Origin: CAXBES01 sp963974915
GTDB lineage: Bacteria > Bacteroidota > Bacteroidia > Flavobacteriales > Flavobacteriaceae
Direction: 5' to 3'
NCBI GenBank assembly: GCA_963974915.1
Contig: CAXBES010000002.1
Span: 257,229-321,228, forward strand
Length of the DNA stretch: 64,000 bases
The notes beneath the pieces are model-generated. The model was not told the DNA's origin and ran no database searches. It saw only the letters and a list, made by a program, of their open reading frames with translations. Position 1 is the stretch's first letter; every line of letters begins with the position of its first letter. This document shows, one piece after another, positions 16,397-26,318 of this stretch. A program made the translations under genes and the position numbers.

Positions 16397-17659
16397 ATGA
16401 AATGGATTGTTCTCTTACTCATCGGAATCTCTTCATTCCTAGCATCTGCCCAGGAGGTTTTAACTTTAACCGATTGTTACTCATTGGCAGAAATAAACTA
16501 TCCACTGGCAAAGCAAAGTGTATTATTGGAAGAAAAGACACTTTCAGAAATAAAAGTTCTGGAAAAGGAAAAACTACCCAAATTAGATCTTAATGCTCAG
16601 GCCACATACCAATCAGACGTAATTGAATTCCCATTCCAAATTCCAAATTCAACAGTAGAACCTCCAAATAAAGACCAATATCGCGCTTCGCTGGACGCAA
16701 ACCAATTGATCTACAACGGTGGAAATATTGCCGCAGCTAAGAAATTAAAATCTGCTGAACTTGCAACACAACAACAAAAAATAACCGTAGATCTTTATAC
16801 TTTAAAAAGCCGAATCAACCAAAGCTACTTTAGTATTTTGCTTTTTCAGGAGCAGGAAAAACTATTAACTTCAAAAATGGAACAGCTACGTTCCCGCTTG
16901 AAGGAAGTGGGTACGGGTGTGAAATATGGCGCAATACTTCCTGCTTCCCAGCAAATTCTGGAAGCAGAAATTTTAAAACTAGAGCAGCAGTTTTCGCAGG
17001 TAATGATTGATCGGCAAAAAGCTCTAACCCATCTCTCTTTACTTCTATCTAAAAATTTAGACCCCAATACGTCTTTGGAGAATCCAGAGATTTTAGTTTC
17101 ATCTAAAACCCCCTATAATCGCCCTGAATTGAAGCTTTTCGAACTGCAGCAGAACCAGTTGGAAACTTCAAAAGAGGTACTATCAAAATCCAAATACCCG
17201 AAACTGCAAGCCTTCGCTCAGGCAGGTTATGGCAACCCCGGACTCAATATGCTAGATAATTCCTTTCAGGATTTCTACCTGGCCGGGTTAAAACTAAATT
17301 GGAACATTTTTGATTGGGGAAGAACAAAGGAGAAAAAACAAATTCTCGACATTTCGAAGGAAATCATCACTACCGAAAAAGAAACCTTTTTACTGAACAA
17401 TCAAATGCAGCAGAAAGAAGCTGAAAGTGATATCAGGAAATACACAGAATTGCTTCAAAAAGACGAAAGTATAATAGTACTGCGCGAGAATATATTACAG
17501 GCAACAACATCACAATTACAGAATGGTACTATTACATCCTCCCAATATATTACCGAGTTGAACAATTTGTACGAAGCAAAAATTGAAAAGCAGTTGCACC
17601 AGATTCAGCTAACACTCGCAAAAGCAAATTATAAAGTGATCTCAGCAGATTTTAATTAA
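16397..17659 (+). CDS. TolC-family outer membrane efflux protein
   Basis: A 420-residue protein with a signal peptide (LLLIGISSFLASAQ) and two long outer-membrane-factor helical hairpins typical of TolC (LTLTDCYSLAEINYPLAKQS at the start). It is the outer membrane channel of the efflux system encoded downstream. It starts 4 nt after tetR and 10 nt before the membrane-fusion gene. Confidence 0.9.
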   Translation: MKWIVLLLIGISSFLASAQEVLTLTDCYSLAEINYPLAKQSVLLEEKTLSEIKVLEKEKLPKLDLNAQATYQSDVIEFPFQIPNSTVEPPNKDQYRASLDANQLIYNGGNIAAAKKLKSAELATQQQKITVDLYTLKSRINQSYFSILLFQEQEKLLTSKMEQLRSRLKEVGTGVKYGAILPASQQILEAEILKLEQQFSQVMIDRQKALTHLSLLLSKNLDPNTSLENPEILVSSKTPYNRPELKLFELQQNQLETSKEVLSKSKYPKLQAFAQAGYGNPGLNMLDNSFQDFYLAGLKLNWNIFDWGRTKEKKQILDISKEIITTEKETFLLNNQMQQKEAESDIRKYTELLQKDESIIVLRENILQATTSQLQNGTITSSQYITELNNLYEAKIEKQLHQIQLTLAKANYKVISADFN

Positions 17660-17668
17660 ATAGTTACT

Positions 17669-18556
17669 ATGAAAAATATAAAAATATTGTTTTTGGTAAG
17701 TCTCTTCGGAAGCCTATTTTCCTGTGCTAACGGGGAGAAAGCAGATGGTTACGGTAATTTTGAAGCCACGGAAATTACGGTTTCATCTGAAGCCAACGGA
17801 AAACTGATTTTTTTCAATTTGGAAGAAGGTCAGATGCTGGAAAAAGGAAAAATTGTTGGGTTAGTAGATACCCTTCAGCTCCATTTAAGCAAACAACAAC
17901 TTTTGGCATCAAAAGCGACGGTTGCATCAAAATCTGGTGGAGTTTGGTCTCAGGTTAGTGTTTTAAATCAACAATTGGAAACAGCAAAAACCGAACAACA
18001 AAGAATCCAAAATATGTTTTCTGAAAATGCTGCCACTCAGCGTCAGGTAGATCAGGCGAATAGCCAGGTGGATGTATTAAAAAAGCAAATCAGAAATGTT
18101 GAAACTCAGAACGAGCCTATAATGAGCGAACTTAAATCTATTGATGCCAAAGTAGATCAAATCGTTGATCAAATTTCTAAATGCTCAATAATAAATCCAA
18201 TAAATGGAACTGTGCTGACGAAATTTTCGGAAGGTGGTGAGATTGTTTCCTTCGGAAAACCCCTGTACCAAATTGCAGATCTAGTAGATATGACCCTTCG
18301 CGTTTATGTTAGCGAAACACAACTCGCAAATATTAAAATTGGGCAAGAGGTTACCGTAAAAATTGATTCGGGCGAAGTCATGAAGGATTATTCAGGAACT
18401 ATAAGCTGGATTTCCGCAACGGCAGAATTCACTCCAAAAATCATTCAAACTAAGGAGGAGCGTGTAAACTTAGTTTATGCGGTAAAAATAACCGTTAAGA
18501 ACGATGGGAGCTTAAAAATTGGTATGCCTGCAGAAATGTGGATTGAACATGAATGA
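17669..18556 (+). CDS. HlyD/YbhG-type membrane-fusion lipoprotein
   Basis: A 295-residue periplasmic adaptor with a lipobox in LFGSLFSCANG. It has a lipoyl-like half domain, a long coiled-coil hairpin (about 75-160), the second lipoyl half (INPINGTVLTKF) and a beta-barrel region. It links the ABC-2 permeases to TolC. Length and order match YbhG of the YbhGFSR exporter. Confidence 0.88.
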   Translation: MKNIKILFLVSLFGSLFSCANGEKADGYGNFEATEITVSSEANGKLIFFNLEEGQMLEKGKIVGLVDTLQLHLSKQQLLASKATVASKSGGVWSQVSVLNQQLETAKTEQQRIQNMFSENAATQRQVDQANSQVDVLKKQIRNVETQNEPIMSELKSIDAKVDQIVDQISKCSIINPINGTVLTKFSEGGEIVSFGKPLYQIADLVDMTLRVYVSETQLANIKIGQEVTVKIDSGEVMKDYSGTISWISATAEFTPKIIQTKEERVNLVYAVKITVKNDGSLKIGMPAEMWIEHE

Positions 18557-18626
18557 TCAAGATTCACTGTTCAGGAAATAATAGAAAAAACGTTTATAAA
18601 TAGGTAATAAGAAACAATAAGATTTT

Positions 18627-19340
18627 ATGGAAACTAATACAGAGAACTTAGACAGCTATTTAGACAACCACTATATACATCGCAGTAATTGGTTAAGAGC
18701 GGCTGTACTTGGAGCGAATGACGGAATCTTATCTACCGCCAGTATTGCTATAGGGGTAGCGGCCGCAAGTGACATGAGAGATCCTATAGTTTTAGCGACT
18801 TTGGCGGGACTAGTGGCGGGAGCATTATCAATGGCAGCAGGCGAATATGTCTCGGTAAGCTCTCAAACCGATGTTGAAAAAGCCGATATAGAGCGTGAAA
18901 AAATTGAATTGGAACAAATGCCTGAAATTGAACTAATCCGATTGGCAGAGATCTATGAAGAACGAGGATTAAAAAAAGAGACAGCACTAACTGTTGCAAA
19001 AGAATTAACCGAGAAAGATGCTTTGGCAGCCCATGTTAGAGATGAATTAGGAATCAACGAAATTAGTCAGGCAAAACCTATTCAGGCAGCATTGGCTTCT
19101 GGTGCCTCATTTATAGTTGGGGGAATTCTCCCACTAATCGTAACTCTGTTTCTTCCTTTAAAAAGTATGGAATATACATTATATGGCTCAGCGATCTCTT
19201 TCTTAATATTATTAGGCATTGTAGCAGCCAAAACCGGAGGTTCAAGCATCCGGAAAGCAATTATCAGAATTACCTTTTGGGGAACAATAGCTATGGGAAT
19301 TACCGCGCTAGTCGGTTATTTATTCGGCATAAACATTTAA
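18627..19340 (+). CDS. VIT1/CCC1-family iron/manganese transporter
   Basis: A 237-residue membrane protein: NWLRAAVLGANDGILSTASI in the first helix, then GLVAGALSMAAGEYVSVSSQ, a cytoplasmic metal-binding helical hairpin rich in Glu, and three C-terminal helices. VIT1/CCC1 proteins export or sequester Fe2+/Mn2+. It lies inside the efflux operon (70 nt after the adaptor gene), suggesting metal homeostasis is coordinated with the exporter. Confidence 0.9.
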   Translation: METNTENLDSYLDNHYIHRSNWLRAAVLGANDGILSTASIAIGVAAASDMRDPIVLATLAGLVAGALSMAAGEYVSVSSQTDVEKADIEREKIELEQMPEIELIRLAEIYEERGLKKETALTVAKELTEKDALAAHVRDELGINEISQAKPIQAALASGASFIVGGILPLIVTLFLPLKSMEYTLYGSAISFLILLGIVAAKTGGSSIRKAIIRITFWGTIAMGITALVGYLFGINI

Positions 19341-19382
19341 AAAAAACTAAAAAAGCAACCACAATAATTTAAACTATAATCT

Positions 19383-19883
19383 ATGAAAAGAGCATTTCTT
19401 ACAACAGTTATCGTTTCAGCATTACTAGTTAGCTGCAACGACACCAAGCACAAACATGAAAACACAGAAACCGAAGGAGGGTTGGAAGTCGTTGAACAGC
19501 ACGAATCAAATGAAATAGCCTCTGAAAACCATTCAACAAACAATTTGTGGGTAAATGAAATCAATTTAGACAATGGAAATAAATGGCAGGCCAATCCGGA
19601 AACAACCGTAGGAGTGAATAATATGCTAAAATTGTTGAAATCAGGCGATTTAAAAACCGTAGCCGACTATCACAATTTGGCATCTCAATTAAATGAGGAG
19701 AAAAATTTTGTCATTAAAGAATGTACAATGAAAGGTGCTTCGCACGACAATCTACACATTTTTTTGCTTCCCCTCATCGAGAAAATCGATGCCCTAGGGA
19801 AAGTATCAACTACTACCGAAGGTTCTGAGATTACCGCTAGCATTGAAGAAAACCTCAACGGTTATTACAATTATTTCAAATAA
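19383..19883 (+). CDS. Lipoprotein of unknown function with His-rich N-terminus
   Basis: A 166-residue lipoprotein (SALLVSCNDTKHKHE, lipobox Cys near residue 18). The mature N-terminus is rich in His and Glu, and a helical domain follows (VNNMLKLLKSGDLKTVADY, CTMKGASHDNLHIFLLPL). The helical domain with spaced His/Cys could bind metal; no named family is recognised. It lies between the VIT1 transporter and osmC genes. Confidence 0.65.
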   Translation: MKRAFLTTVIVSALLVSCNDTKHKHENTETEGGLEVVEQHESNEIASENHSTNNLWVNEINLDNGNKWQANPETTVGVNNMLKLLKSGDLKTVADYHNLASQLNEEKNFVIKECTMKGASHDNLHIFLLPLIEKIDALGKVSTTTEGSEITASIEENLNGYYNYFK

Positions 19884-19900
19884 ACAAAATATTGAAAATC

Positions 19901-20359
19901 ATGGAGAAACACACTTATAATGTAGACATTAATTGGAACCAGGACAGGAAGGGAATGATGTGCTCACCAGAATTGGCTGAGGGTAATAAACCTTCTTCCA
20001 ACTGTATTGAGGTTGCCACACCACCTGAATTTCCAAAGGGCATCCCACATATTTGGTCACCAGAACATCTTTTTACTGCTTCTGTAAGCAGTTGTCTAAT
20101 GACCACTTTTTTAGCCATTGCCGAAAACTCTAAGTTAGATTTTATCGGTTTTAGCTGTAAATCGAAGGGTATCCTGGACAAATTGGACGGAAAATATGCC
20201 ATGACCGAAGTCATTCTTGAACCCACAGTAACTATTAAAACCGAAAAGGATGTAGAACGTGCCCAACGAGTGCTTCAAAAATCGGAAGCCGCTTGTCTCA
20301 TCACTAATTCGATTAAATCGAAAGTTAGTATGAACCCGAAAATAATAGTTGAATCTTAA
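19901..20359 (+). CDS. OsmC/Ohr-family peroxiredoxin-like protein
   Basis: A 152-residue OsmC-fold protein with two conserved Cys: SVSSCLMTTFLAIAENSKL (the peroxidatic region) and SEAACLITNSI near the C-terminus. The family reduces organic hydroperoxides through these thiols. The ATG at 19901 is used; the frame extends upstream to a TTG at 19892 only. It is tightly packed before the ABC ATPase genes (5-nt gap). Confidence 0.88.
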   Translation: MEKHTYNVDINWNQDRKGMMCSPELAEGNKPSSNCIEVATPPEFPKGIPHIWSPEHLFTASVSSCLMTTFLAIAENSKLDFIGFSCKSKGILDKLDGKYAMTEVILEPTVTIKTEKDVERAQRVLQKSEAACLITNSIKSKVSMNPKIIVES

Positions 20360-20364
20360 ATAAA

Positions 20365-21288
20365 ATGAGTATTTCCCTGCGCAATATCAGCAAATCCTTT
20401 AAAACGGTGCAAGCCGTAAAGGATATTTCGTTTGAGATTAATTCTGGTGAGCTCTTCGGACTCATAGGTCCGGATGGAGCAGGGAAAACTACACTCTTTA
20501 GAATTTTAACGACCTTGTTATTGGCAGATCAGGGTAAGGCATCGGTAGCCGGAATGGATGTGATAAAAGATTACAAAGCGATTAGAAGCTCTGTGGGGTA
20601 TATGCCGGGGCGATTTTCGCTTTACCAAGATTTAACCGTAGAGGAAAACCTGAAATTTTTTGCCACTATTTTCGGAACTACCATTGAAGAAAACTACGAT
20701 CTCATTAAAGATATTTACATACAAATAGAGCCTTTTAAAAACCGCCGGGCTGGAAAACTTTCCGGAGGAATGAAACAAAAGCTCGCTCTTTCCTGTGCTT
20801 TGATCCACAAACCGAAAGTACTGTTTTTGGACGAGCCGACCACGGGAGTTGATCCCGTTTCAAGAAAGGAATTTTGGGAAATGCTGAAAAGATTGCAGGA
20901 AAAAGACATCACGATGCTTGTCTCAACCGCATATATGGACGAAGCTAGCCTCTGCGACCGCGTAGCGCTGATACAGGATGGTACAATTTTAGAAATTGAC
21001 ACGCCTCAGCGGATTATAGAGAAATTTCCCAGAAAGATCTATAATGTAAAAGCTTCAGAAACATTTCGTCTTCTAAAGGATCTAGAAATTTATGTTTCTA
21101 CTCATAGTGTTTATCCATTTGGCGAGCACTTGCATTTTACCAGTGAAGACAAAGCGTTTTCTTCCGAAGAATTAATTCAATTTTTAAAAGAGAAAGAACA
21201 TACCAATATTGAAGTTTCTGAAGCTATCCCAACAATTGAAGATTCGTTTATGAGACTCTCTAAAGAAAACACTGATGGAAGCCGATAA
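20365..21288 (+). CDS. ABC exporter ATPase, first half of a split YbhF
   Basis: A 307-residue ATPase with Walker A GPDGAGKTTL, signature LSGGMKQKLALS, Walker B VLFLDEPTTGVDP and a C-terminal regulatory extension (about 220-307). Its sequence fits the N-terminal ATPase of the double-ATPase YbhF; here the two halves are separate genes overlapping by 14 nt. Confidence 0.92.
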   Translation: MSISLRNISKSFKTVQAVKDISFEINSGELFGLIGPDGAGKTTLFRILTTLLLADQGKASVAGMDVIKDYKAIRSSVGYMPGRFSLYQDLTVEENLKFFATIFGTTIEENYDLIKDIYIQIEPFKNRRAGKLSGGMKQKLALSCALIHKPKVLFLDEPTTGVDPVSRKEFWEMLKRLQEKDITMLVSTAYMDEASLCDRVALIQDGTILEIDTPQRIIEKFPRKIYNVKASETFRLLKDLEIYVSTHSVYPFGEHLHFTSEDKAFSSEELIQFLKEKEHTNIEVSEAIPTIEDSFMRLSKENTDGSR

Positions 21289-22012
21289 TGCTATAACTGT
21301 CGAAAATCTCACCAAACGCTTTGGTGATTTCACTGCTGTGAATGCCATAAGCTTCCATGTAAAAAAAGGAGAGATTTTTGGGTTTTTAGGCGCCAATGGA
21401 GCGGGGAAAACAACAGCTATGAAAATGCTCATCGGTATTTCAAAACCTACCGATGGTATCGCTATCGTGGCCGGATTTGACGTAAAAACCCAATCGGAAG
21501 CTGTAAAGAAAAGTATTGGTTATATGAGTCAGAAGTTTTCGCTCTATGACGATTTGACCATTAGAGAAAACATATCGTTTTTTGGAGGTATTTACGGTTT
21601 AAAAAAGGAAAAAATTGATAAAAAAACTCAGGAGCTTATAGACGAGCTGGGTTTACATGATAAGGCAAATGATCTAGTGCGTTCTCTTCCTTTGGGATGG
21701 AAACAGAAAGTGGCTTTTTCTGCAGCTTTATTGCACGAACCTAAAATTGTCTTTTTAGATGAACCTACCGGAGGAGTGGATCCAATAACGCGCAGACAGT
21801 TTTGGGAAATGATCTATCGTGAAGCTAATAGAGGCACGACCATTTTTGTTACAACCCATTATATGGACGAAGCCGAATACTGCGACCGGGTTTCTATTAT
21901 GGTGGAAGGGAAAATTGAAGCATTGAACACCCCTAAAAATCTTAAGAAACAGTTTAATGTTGATTCTATGAATGAGGTGTTTTTGAAATTGGCAAGAAAT
22001 ATAGAATCATGA
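21275..22012 (+). CDS. ABC exporter ATPase, second half of a split YbhF
   Basis: A 245-residue ATPase with Walker A GANGAGKTTAM and Walker B IVFLDEPTGGVDP. The signature is degenerate (RSLPLGWKQKVAF in place of LSGGQ), as in the C-terminal half of YbhF, so the complex likely has one canonical and one degenerate site. It overlaps both neighbours (14 nt and 4 nt). Confidence 0.92.
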   Translation: MEADNAITVENLTKRFGDFTAVNAISFHVKKGEIFGFLGANGAGKTTAMKMLIGISKPTDGIAIVAGFDVKTQSEAVKKSIGYMSQKFSLYDDLTIRENISFFGGIYGLKKEKIDKKTQELIDELGLHDKANDLVRSLPLGWKQKVAFSAALLHEPKIVFLDEPTGGVDPITRRQFWEMIYREANRGTTIFVTTHYMDEAEYCDRVSIMVEGKIEALNTPKNLKKQFNVDSMNEVFLKLARNIES

Positions 22013-23115
22013 AAAGATTCAGAGGATTTGTTATTAAAGAATTTTATCACATTTTTAGAGATAAGCGCACATTGGTTATTCTCTTTGGAATGCCCGTGGT
22101 ACAAATTCTGCTTTTCGGTTTTGCGGTGACCAACGAAATTACGAATGTGAATATTGCTATTCTGGACCACTCTAAGGGTAGTGAAACTAATAGGATAATT
22201 AGCAATATTGAAGCCTCAAAGTATTTTAGAATCACAGATCTTATTGAAGAAGAAAAGCAAATCGAAACTATTTTCAAAAAAGGAAATGTAAAAGCCGTAT
22301 TGGTTTTTGAAAAGAATTTTGAAAAGAATCTTACTGCATCAAATGCAGCAAACGTGCAAGTAATAACCGATGCTACCGAACCCAACGTGGCCAATTCTGT
22401 CAATAACTACCTCACTTCTATTCTACAACAATACCAAACCGACCTTAACCGAACTCGAAAAGTCCCTTACCAAATCGTTCCTCAAACACGAATGTACTAT
22501 AATCCTGAGCTAAAGAGCGTCTTTATGTTCGTACCAGGGATTATGACAGTGATCTTAATGTTGGTCTCGGCAATTATGACCTCTATTTCAATAACGCGCG
22601 AAAAAGAACTGGGTACCATGGAAATTTTGCTGGTCTCTCCTTTAAAGCCATATCAAGTTATCATGGGAAAAGTATTTCCCTATGTTTTTCTTGCCATCAT
22701 CAATGCGATCGTTATTTTGATGTTGGGGTTTTTCGTATTCAAAATGCCTATAGAAGGCAGCTATTTCCTTTTGGCTTTTGAAACGATCCTCTTTATTTTT
22801 AGCGCTCTGGCATTGGGAATCTTAATTTCAACAGTTTCTGAAACACAACAAACCGCGATGATGGCCTCACTAATGGGCTTGATGTTACCCACAATTCTAC
22901 TTTCCGGGTTTATTTTCCCCATTTCAAGTATGCCGATGCCGCTACAGATTATCAGCAACATTATCCCTGCAAAGTGGTTTATTATTTTAATCAAGGGTAT
23001 TTTATTAAAAGGCGTAGGACTCGAGGTATTGTGGAAAGAAACGTTGGTTTTAATTGCGATGATAACTGTTTTTATTGGTTTGAGTGTCAAGAAATATAAA
23101 ACAAGACTTGAATGA
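22009..23115 (+). CDS. ABC-2 type permease (YbhS/YbhR-like)
   Basis: A 368-residue protein with one N-terminal helix, a large periplasmic domain (about 50-180) and five C-terminal helices with the ABC-2 consensus REKELGTMEILLVSPL. It pairs with the following permease. It overlaps both neighbours by 4 nt (ATGA). Confidence 0.92.
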   Translation: MKRFRGFVIKEFYHIFRDKRTLVILFGMPVVQILLFGFAVTNEITNVNIAILDHSKGSETNRIISNIEASKYFRITDLIEEEKQIETIFKKGNVKAVLVFEKNFEKNLTASNAANVQVITDATEPNVANSVNNYLTSILQQYQTDLNRTRKVPYQIVPQTRMYYNPELKSVFMFVPGIMTVILMLVSAIMTSISITREKELGTMEILLVSPLKPYQVIMGKVFPYVFLAIINAIVILMLGFFVFKMPIEGSYFLLAFETILFIFSALALGILISTVSETQQTAMMASLMGLMLPTILLSGFIFPISSMPMPLQIISNIIPAKWFIILIKGILLKGVGLEVLWKETLVLIAMITVFIGLSVKKYKTRLE

Positions 23116-24233
23116 GAATTATAGGCTTCATATTGGTGAAAGAATTCAAGCAAATTTTTCGCAACAAGGCGATGTTGCTTATTATTTTTGTATTGCCACT
23201 CATTCAATTATTAATTCTCTCTAACGCGGCTTCCTATGAAGTAAAAAACATCAAATTTGCCGTTGTTGATGGGGATCATTCTTCTTATTCGAGGGAATTA
23301 TTAAGTAAATTTCAGGCTTCCTCACAATTCGATTTTATCGCAGTATTTCCTTCCGAAAAAATTGCAACAGAGGCAATGCAGAATGGGCAAGTTGATGTTG
23401 TACTATACATCCCTTTACATTTTGAACGTTCTCTTCAGAAGGATAAAACTGCAACGGTCTTAACGACAATTAATGCGATTAATGGTTCTGCAGCTGCTGT
23501 AGAAAATATATATGTTACTTCCATCCTAAAGGATTTCAATAAAGCGATTCAATTGGAGTTAATTACCAGAGAAGCCACATCAATTCAACCGAAGCAACTT
23601 AATATTAACACCCTTTTTTGGTTCAACCCGGAATTGAACTATAAAACCTTTATGGTTCCCGGCATTTTAGTGCTGTTAGTTACAATGGTTGCCCTTTTTC
23701 TTTCAGGGATGAATATTGTGCGCGAAAAAGAATTAGGTACTCTGGAACAGATAAACGTTACTCCAATTAAAAAAAGTGAATTTATTATTGGTAAGCTTCT
23801 CCCCTTTTGGATCTTGGGAATGTTTGAATTAGCCATCGGACTCATCATTGCCAAAATAATTTTTAATGTCCCAATGGTAGGTAATCTGGGTCTTTTATTC
23901 CTATTTGCCTCCGTATACCTTTTGGTGGTTTTGGGTATCGGAATGTTCATTTCGAACTTTACCAACACTCAGCAACAGGCCATGTTTCTATCGTGGTTCT
24001 TCGCCGTCATATTTATTTTAATGAGTGGTCTTTTTACCCCGATAGAGAGTATGCCTGTATGGGCACAACTAATTACCGAAGCCAATCCGGTGAAGTATTT
24101 CGTGGAGGTAGTACGAATGGTTATGCTGAAAGGATCTTCACTACAGGATATCTTACCGCAACTCATGAAACTGAGTATCTATGCACTGCTCATAAACGGG
24201 CTTGCCGTTTGGAGTTATAAAAAAGTAACCTAA
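23112..24233 (+). CDS. ABC-2 type permease (YbhR/YbhS-like)
   Basis: A 373-residue second permease of the exporter, with the same topology and the consensus REKELGTLEQINVTPI. Overlapping ATGA start and TAATG end show tight coupling with its neighbours. Together with the HlyD and TolC proteins it forms a tripartite drug/cation exporter. Confidence 0.92.
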   Translation: MRIIGFILVKEFKQIFRNKAMLLIIFVLPLIQLLILSNAASYEVKNIKFAVVDGDHSSYSRELLSKFQASSQFDFIAVFPSEKIATEAMQNGQVDVVLYIPLHFERSLQKDKTATVLTTINAINGSAAAVENIYVTSILKDFNKAIQLELITREATSIQPKQLNINTLFWFNPELNYKTFMVPGILVLLVTMVALFLSGMNIVREKELGTLEQINVTPIKKSEFIIGKLLPFWILGMFELAIGLIIAKIIFNVPMVGNLGLLFLFASVYLLVVLGIGMFISNFTNTQQQAMFLSWFFAVIFILMSGLFTPIESMPVWAQLITEANPVKYFVEVVRMVMLKGSSLQDILPQLMKLSIYALLINGLAVWSYKKVT

Positions 24234-24982
24234 TGAAACCCGAAACCAAATATCATTTAGAAAAAGGAGAATCCAGATTCCTTCAAGGTCCCCGCTCAAG
24301 ATTTAAAGAACTTCTTTTTACATTTAAAGTGCAATACAATTTTATTGTTGCCTTTAGGAAGATGCACTTTATTGGGCCATGTGTAACTGTATTTGGATCT
24401 GCACGATTTCCCGAGTCTTCAGATCATTATAAAAACGCAGAGAAAATAGGGGCTGCATTGTCGAAACTTGGCTTTGCAATTATGACCGGTGGCGGCCCGG
24501 GTATTATGGAAGCTGCTAACAAAGGAGCTTATGAAGCCGGTGGCTACTCTGTGGGAGTTAATATTATCCTGCCTTTTGAACAAAAACCCAATCCGTACTT
24601 ACACAAGTGGATCGATATTCCTTACTTTTTTGTTCGCAAGTTTTTATTGATGAAGTATTCGTACGCCTATGTGGTCATGCCGGGTGGAATGGGGACTTTA
24701 GATGAATTGTTCGAAGCTATTACCTTGATCCAGACTAAAATGATTAAAAACTTCCCGATCGTTATTTTTGATTCTGAATATCACAAGGAATTGTGTCAAC
24801 ACATTCAACTTATGGTTGAAAGTGAAAGTATTAGCCCTGAAGATATGGAACTGTTTTTTGTGACCGATTCTGCAGAAGAAGTGGTAGAGTATATAAAAAC
24901 TCATGCCATTGAAAAGTTCGGATTGGTTAAAAAACAATACAAACCAAAATGGTGGTACGGTGAGAATCGAAGAAAATTTTAG
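24233..24982 (+). CDS. LOG-family (TIGR00730) nucleotide-processing protein
   Basis: A 249-residue Rossmann-like protein with TGGGPGIMEAANKGAYEAGG and PGGMGTLDELFEA, the two phosphate-binding motifs of the LOG (lysine decarboxylase-like) family. Bacterial members hydrolyse nucleoside 5'-monophosphates (cytokinin riboside 5'-monophosphate phosphoribohydrolase activity). It is immediately coupled to the permease gene. Confidence 0.88.
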   Translation: MKPETKYHLEKGESRFLQGPRSRFKELLFTFKVQYNFIVAFRKMHFIGPCVTVFGSARFPESSDHYKNAEKIGAALSKLGFAIMTGGGPGIMEAANKGAYEAGGYSVGVNIILPFEQKPNPYLHKWIDIPYFFVRKFLLMKYSYAYVVMPGGMGTLDELFEAITLIQTKMIKNFPIVIFDSEYHKELCQHIQLMVESESISPEDMELFFVTDSAEEVVEYIKTHAIEKFGLVKKQYKPKWWYGENRRKF

Positions 24983-24993
24983 AGTATGAAATT

Positions 24994-25386
24994 ATGAACA
25001 CTTATAAAATATTCAAATTGTCTGTCGCGATTAGCCTAATTGCTTTTGCTTTATTAACCCTTTTTTTAAGTAGTTCTATTCTATTCGATTGGTTTGGAAT
25101 AAGAGAGAAAGAAGGACATTTTGTGCCATTAGTAGTCTGGTCAAATTTCATCGCGAGCCTGTTATATCTCATAGTTGCATATGGATATATACTATCAAGA
25201 ACCTGGCCCTTTAAAGTGATACTTGCAGCATTAATCGTGCTTTTGTTGGCCTTTATAGGTCTTTTTATTCATATGAGCTCCGGCGGTCTATATGAAACTC
25301 GAACTTTCGCTGCCATGACTTTTAGGATTGCCGTAACACTCTTTTTTACCTGGATTATGTACCGAGAATTAAGAAAAAAGAAATGA
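24994..25386 (+). CDS. Small four-helix membrane protein, unknown
   Basis: A 130-residue protein with four predicted membrane helices (about 7-30, 43-63, 72-94, 104-123) and a Lys-rich C-terminus. No motif is recognised. It lies in the operon 11 nt after the LOG gene and overlaps the next gene by 4 nt. Confidence 0.6.
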   Translation: MNTYKIFKLSVAISLIAFALLTLFLSSSILFDWFGIREKEGHFVPLVVWSNFIASLLYLIVAYGYILSRTWPFKVILAALIVLLLAFIGLFIHMSSGGLYETRTFAAMTFRIAVTLFFTWIMYRELRKKK

Positions 25387-26303
25387 TTCGTCCTAATCTC
25401 ATATTGTTATCCCTAATATGGCTGACAGGATCTATTGCACAAAATAAGTCTGATACCATTCCGAAGTTGGATTTGGCAAAAATAGCGCATATTAATCAAA
25501 GTGATAGTTATATCACATTTCCAACCGATATTGGCAATGTGGAGCCCCTAATGTTCGAGGCAAACATTAATCCAAATTTCATAGTTAGAAAACGAGCAGA
25601 TTCAAAATTGATGATGGTCCTTACTCCGCAAATAACCATTAGGATGTTCAATGAAAAATCCTATCCGGTAAAAACGCCAAGCTATATTCCTCAATTATCA
25701 ATGTATTATCTATTTGGCTACCCCGATTTGGTTCATCATACCACCCTATTTGCAAGAATTGCACATCATTCTAATGGTCAGGATGGTAGTTTTTATGTAG
25801 AGAATGTGCTTTCGGAAGTCGGGAATAACCAGATAAATCTTCAATCCGGGAATTTTGCGACCAATTTTTTTCAGATAGGATTTATCGATACCTCTTATGG
25901 CTCTAAAACAAACGCAGTAAAATTTTTTAAAAGCTCATTCGAGATTCATCCTAAGAGCTGGATGCTTGATGAAATGAAAGGCCAGTATAGTGGATTTCGC
26001 TGGCATAATTCTTTTTTTGCCTATAAGTTACCCATAGATCGCGATTTCTTCAGCAGAAAAAGAAAAGCCAACTTTTCAGTAAAAATGGAAACCACCTGGA
26101 TGCTTGACCCAATAAACGATTGGAAAACCTTTGATCTAAAGCGTTTTAGCGGTGAATTTACATTTTATTACCACCCAAAATTCTTAGAAGATGTTGGCTT
26201 TTTTGTCAAGTTTTATCACGGACTGGATTATTACAATATTTATTTTCAGCATCATCTCGATATCATTCGGTTTGGATTAATGACCGAAATCATGCGGTTT
26301 TAA
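25383..26303 (+). CDS. Outer-membrane beta-barrel protein, phospholipase A (OMPLA)-like
   Basis: A 306-residue exported protein with a short signal peptide ending about SIAQ (residue 20) and many amphipathic beta strands ending in aromatic residues (C-terminal MRF). RIAHHSNGQDGSFY (H128, S130, N131, G132) matches the HxSNG active-site motif of outer-membrane phospholipase A. If active it would hydrolyse phospholipids in the outer leaflet. The family call rests on this motif and the barrel-like pattern only. Confidence 0.6.
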   Translation: MIRPNLILLSLIWLTGSIAQNKSDTIPKLDLAKIAHINQSDSYITFPTDIGNVEPLMFEANINPNFIVRKRADSKLMMVLTPQITIRMFNEKSYPVKTPSYIPQLSMYYLFGYPDLVHHTTLFARIAHHSNGQDGSFYVENVLSEVGNNQINLQSGNFATNFFQIGFIDTSYGSKTNAVKFFKSSFEIHPKSWMLDEMKGQYSGFRWHNSFFAYKLPIDRDFFSRKRKANFSVKMETTWMLDPINDWKTFDLKRFSGEFTFYYHPKFLEDVGFFVKFYHGLDYYNIYFQHHLDIIRFGLMTEIMRF

Positions 26304-26318
26304 AATTCTTATTAAAAA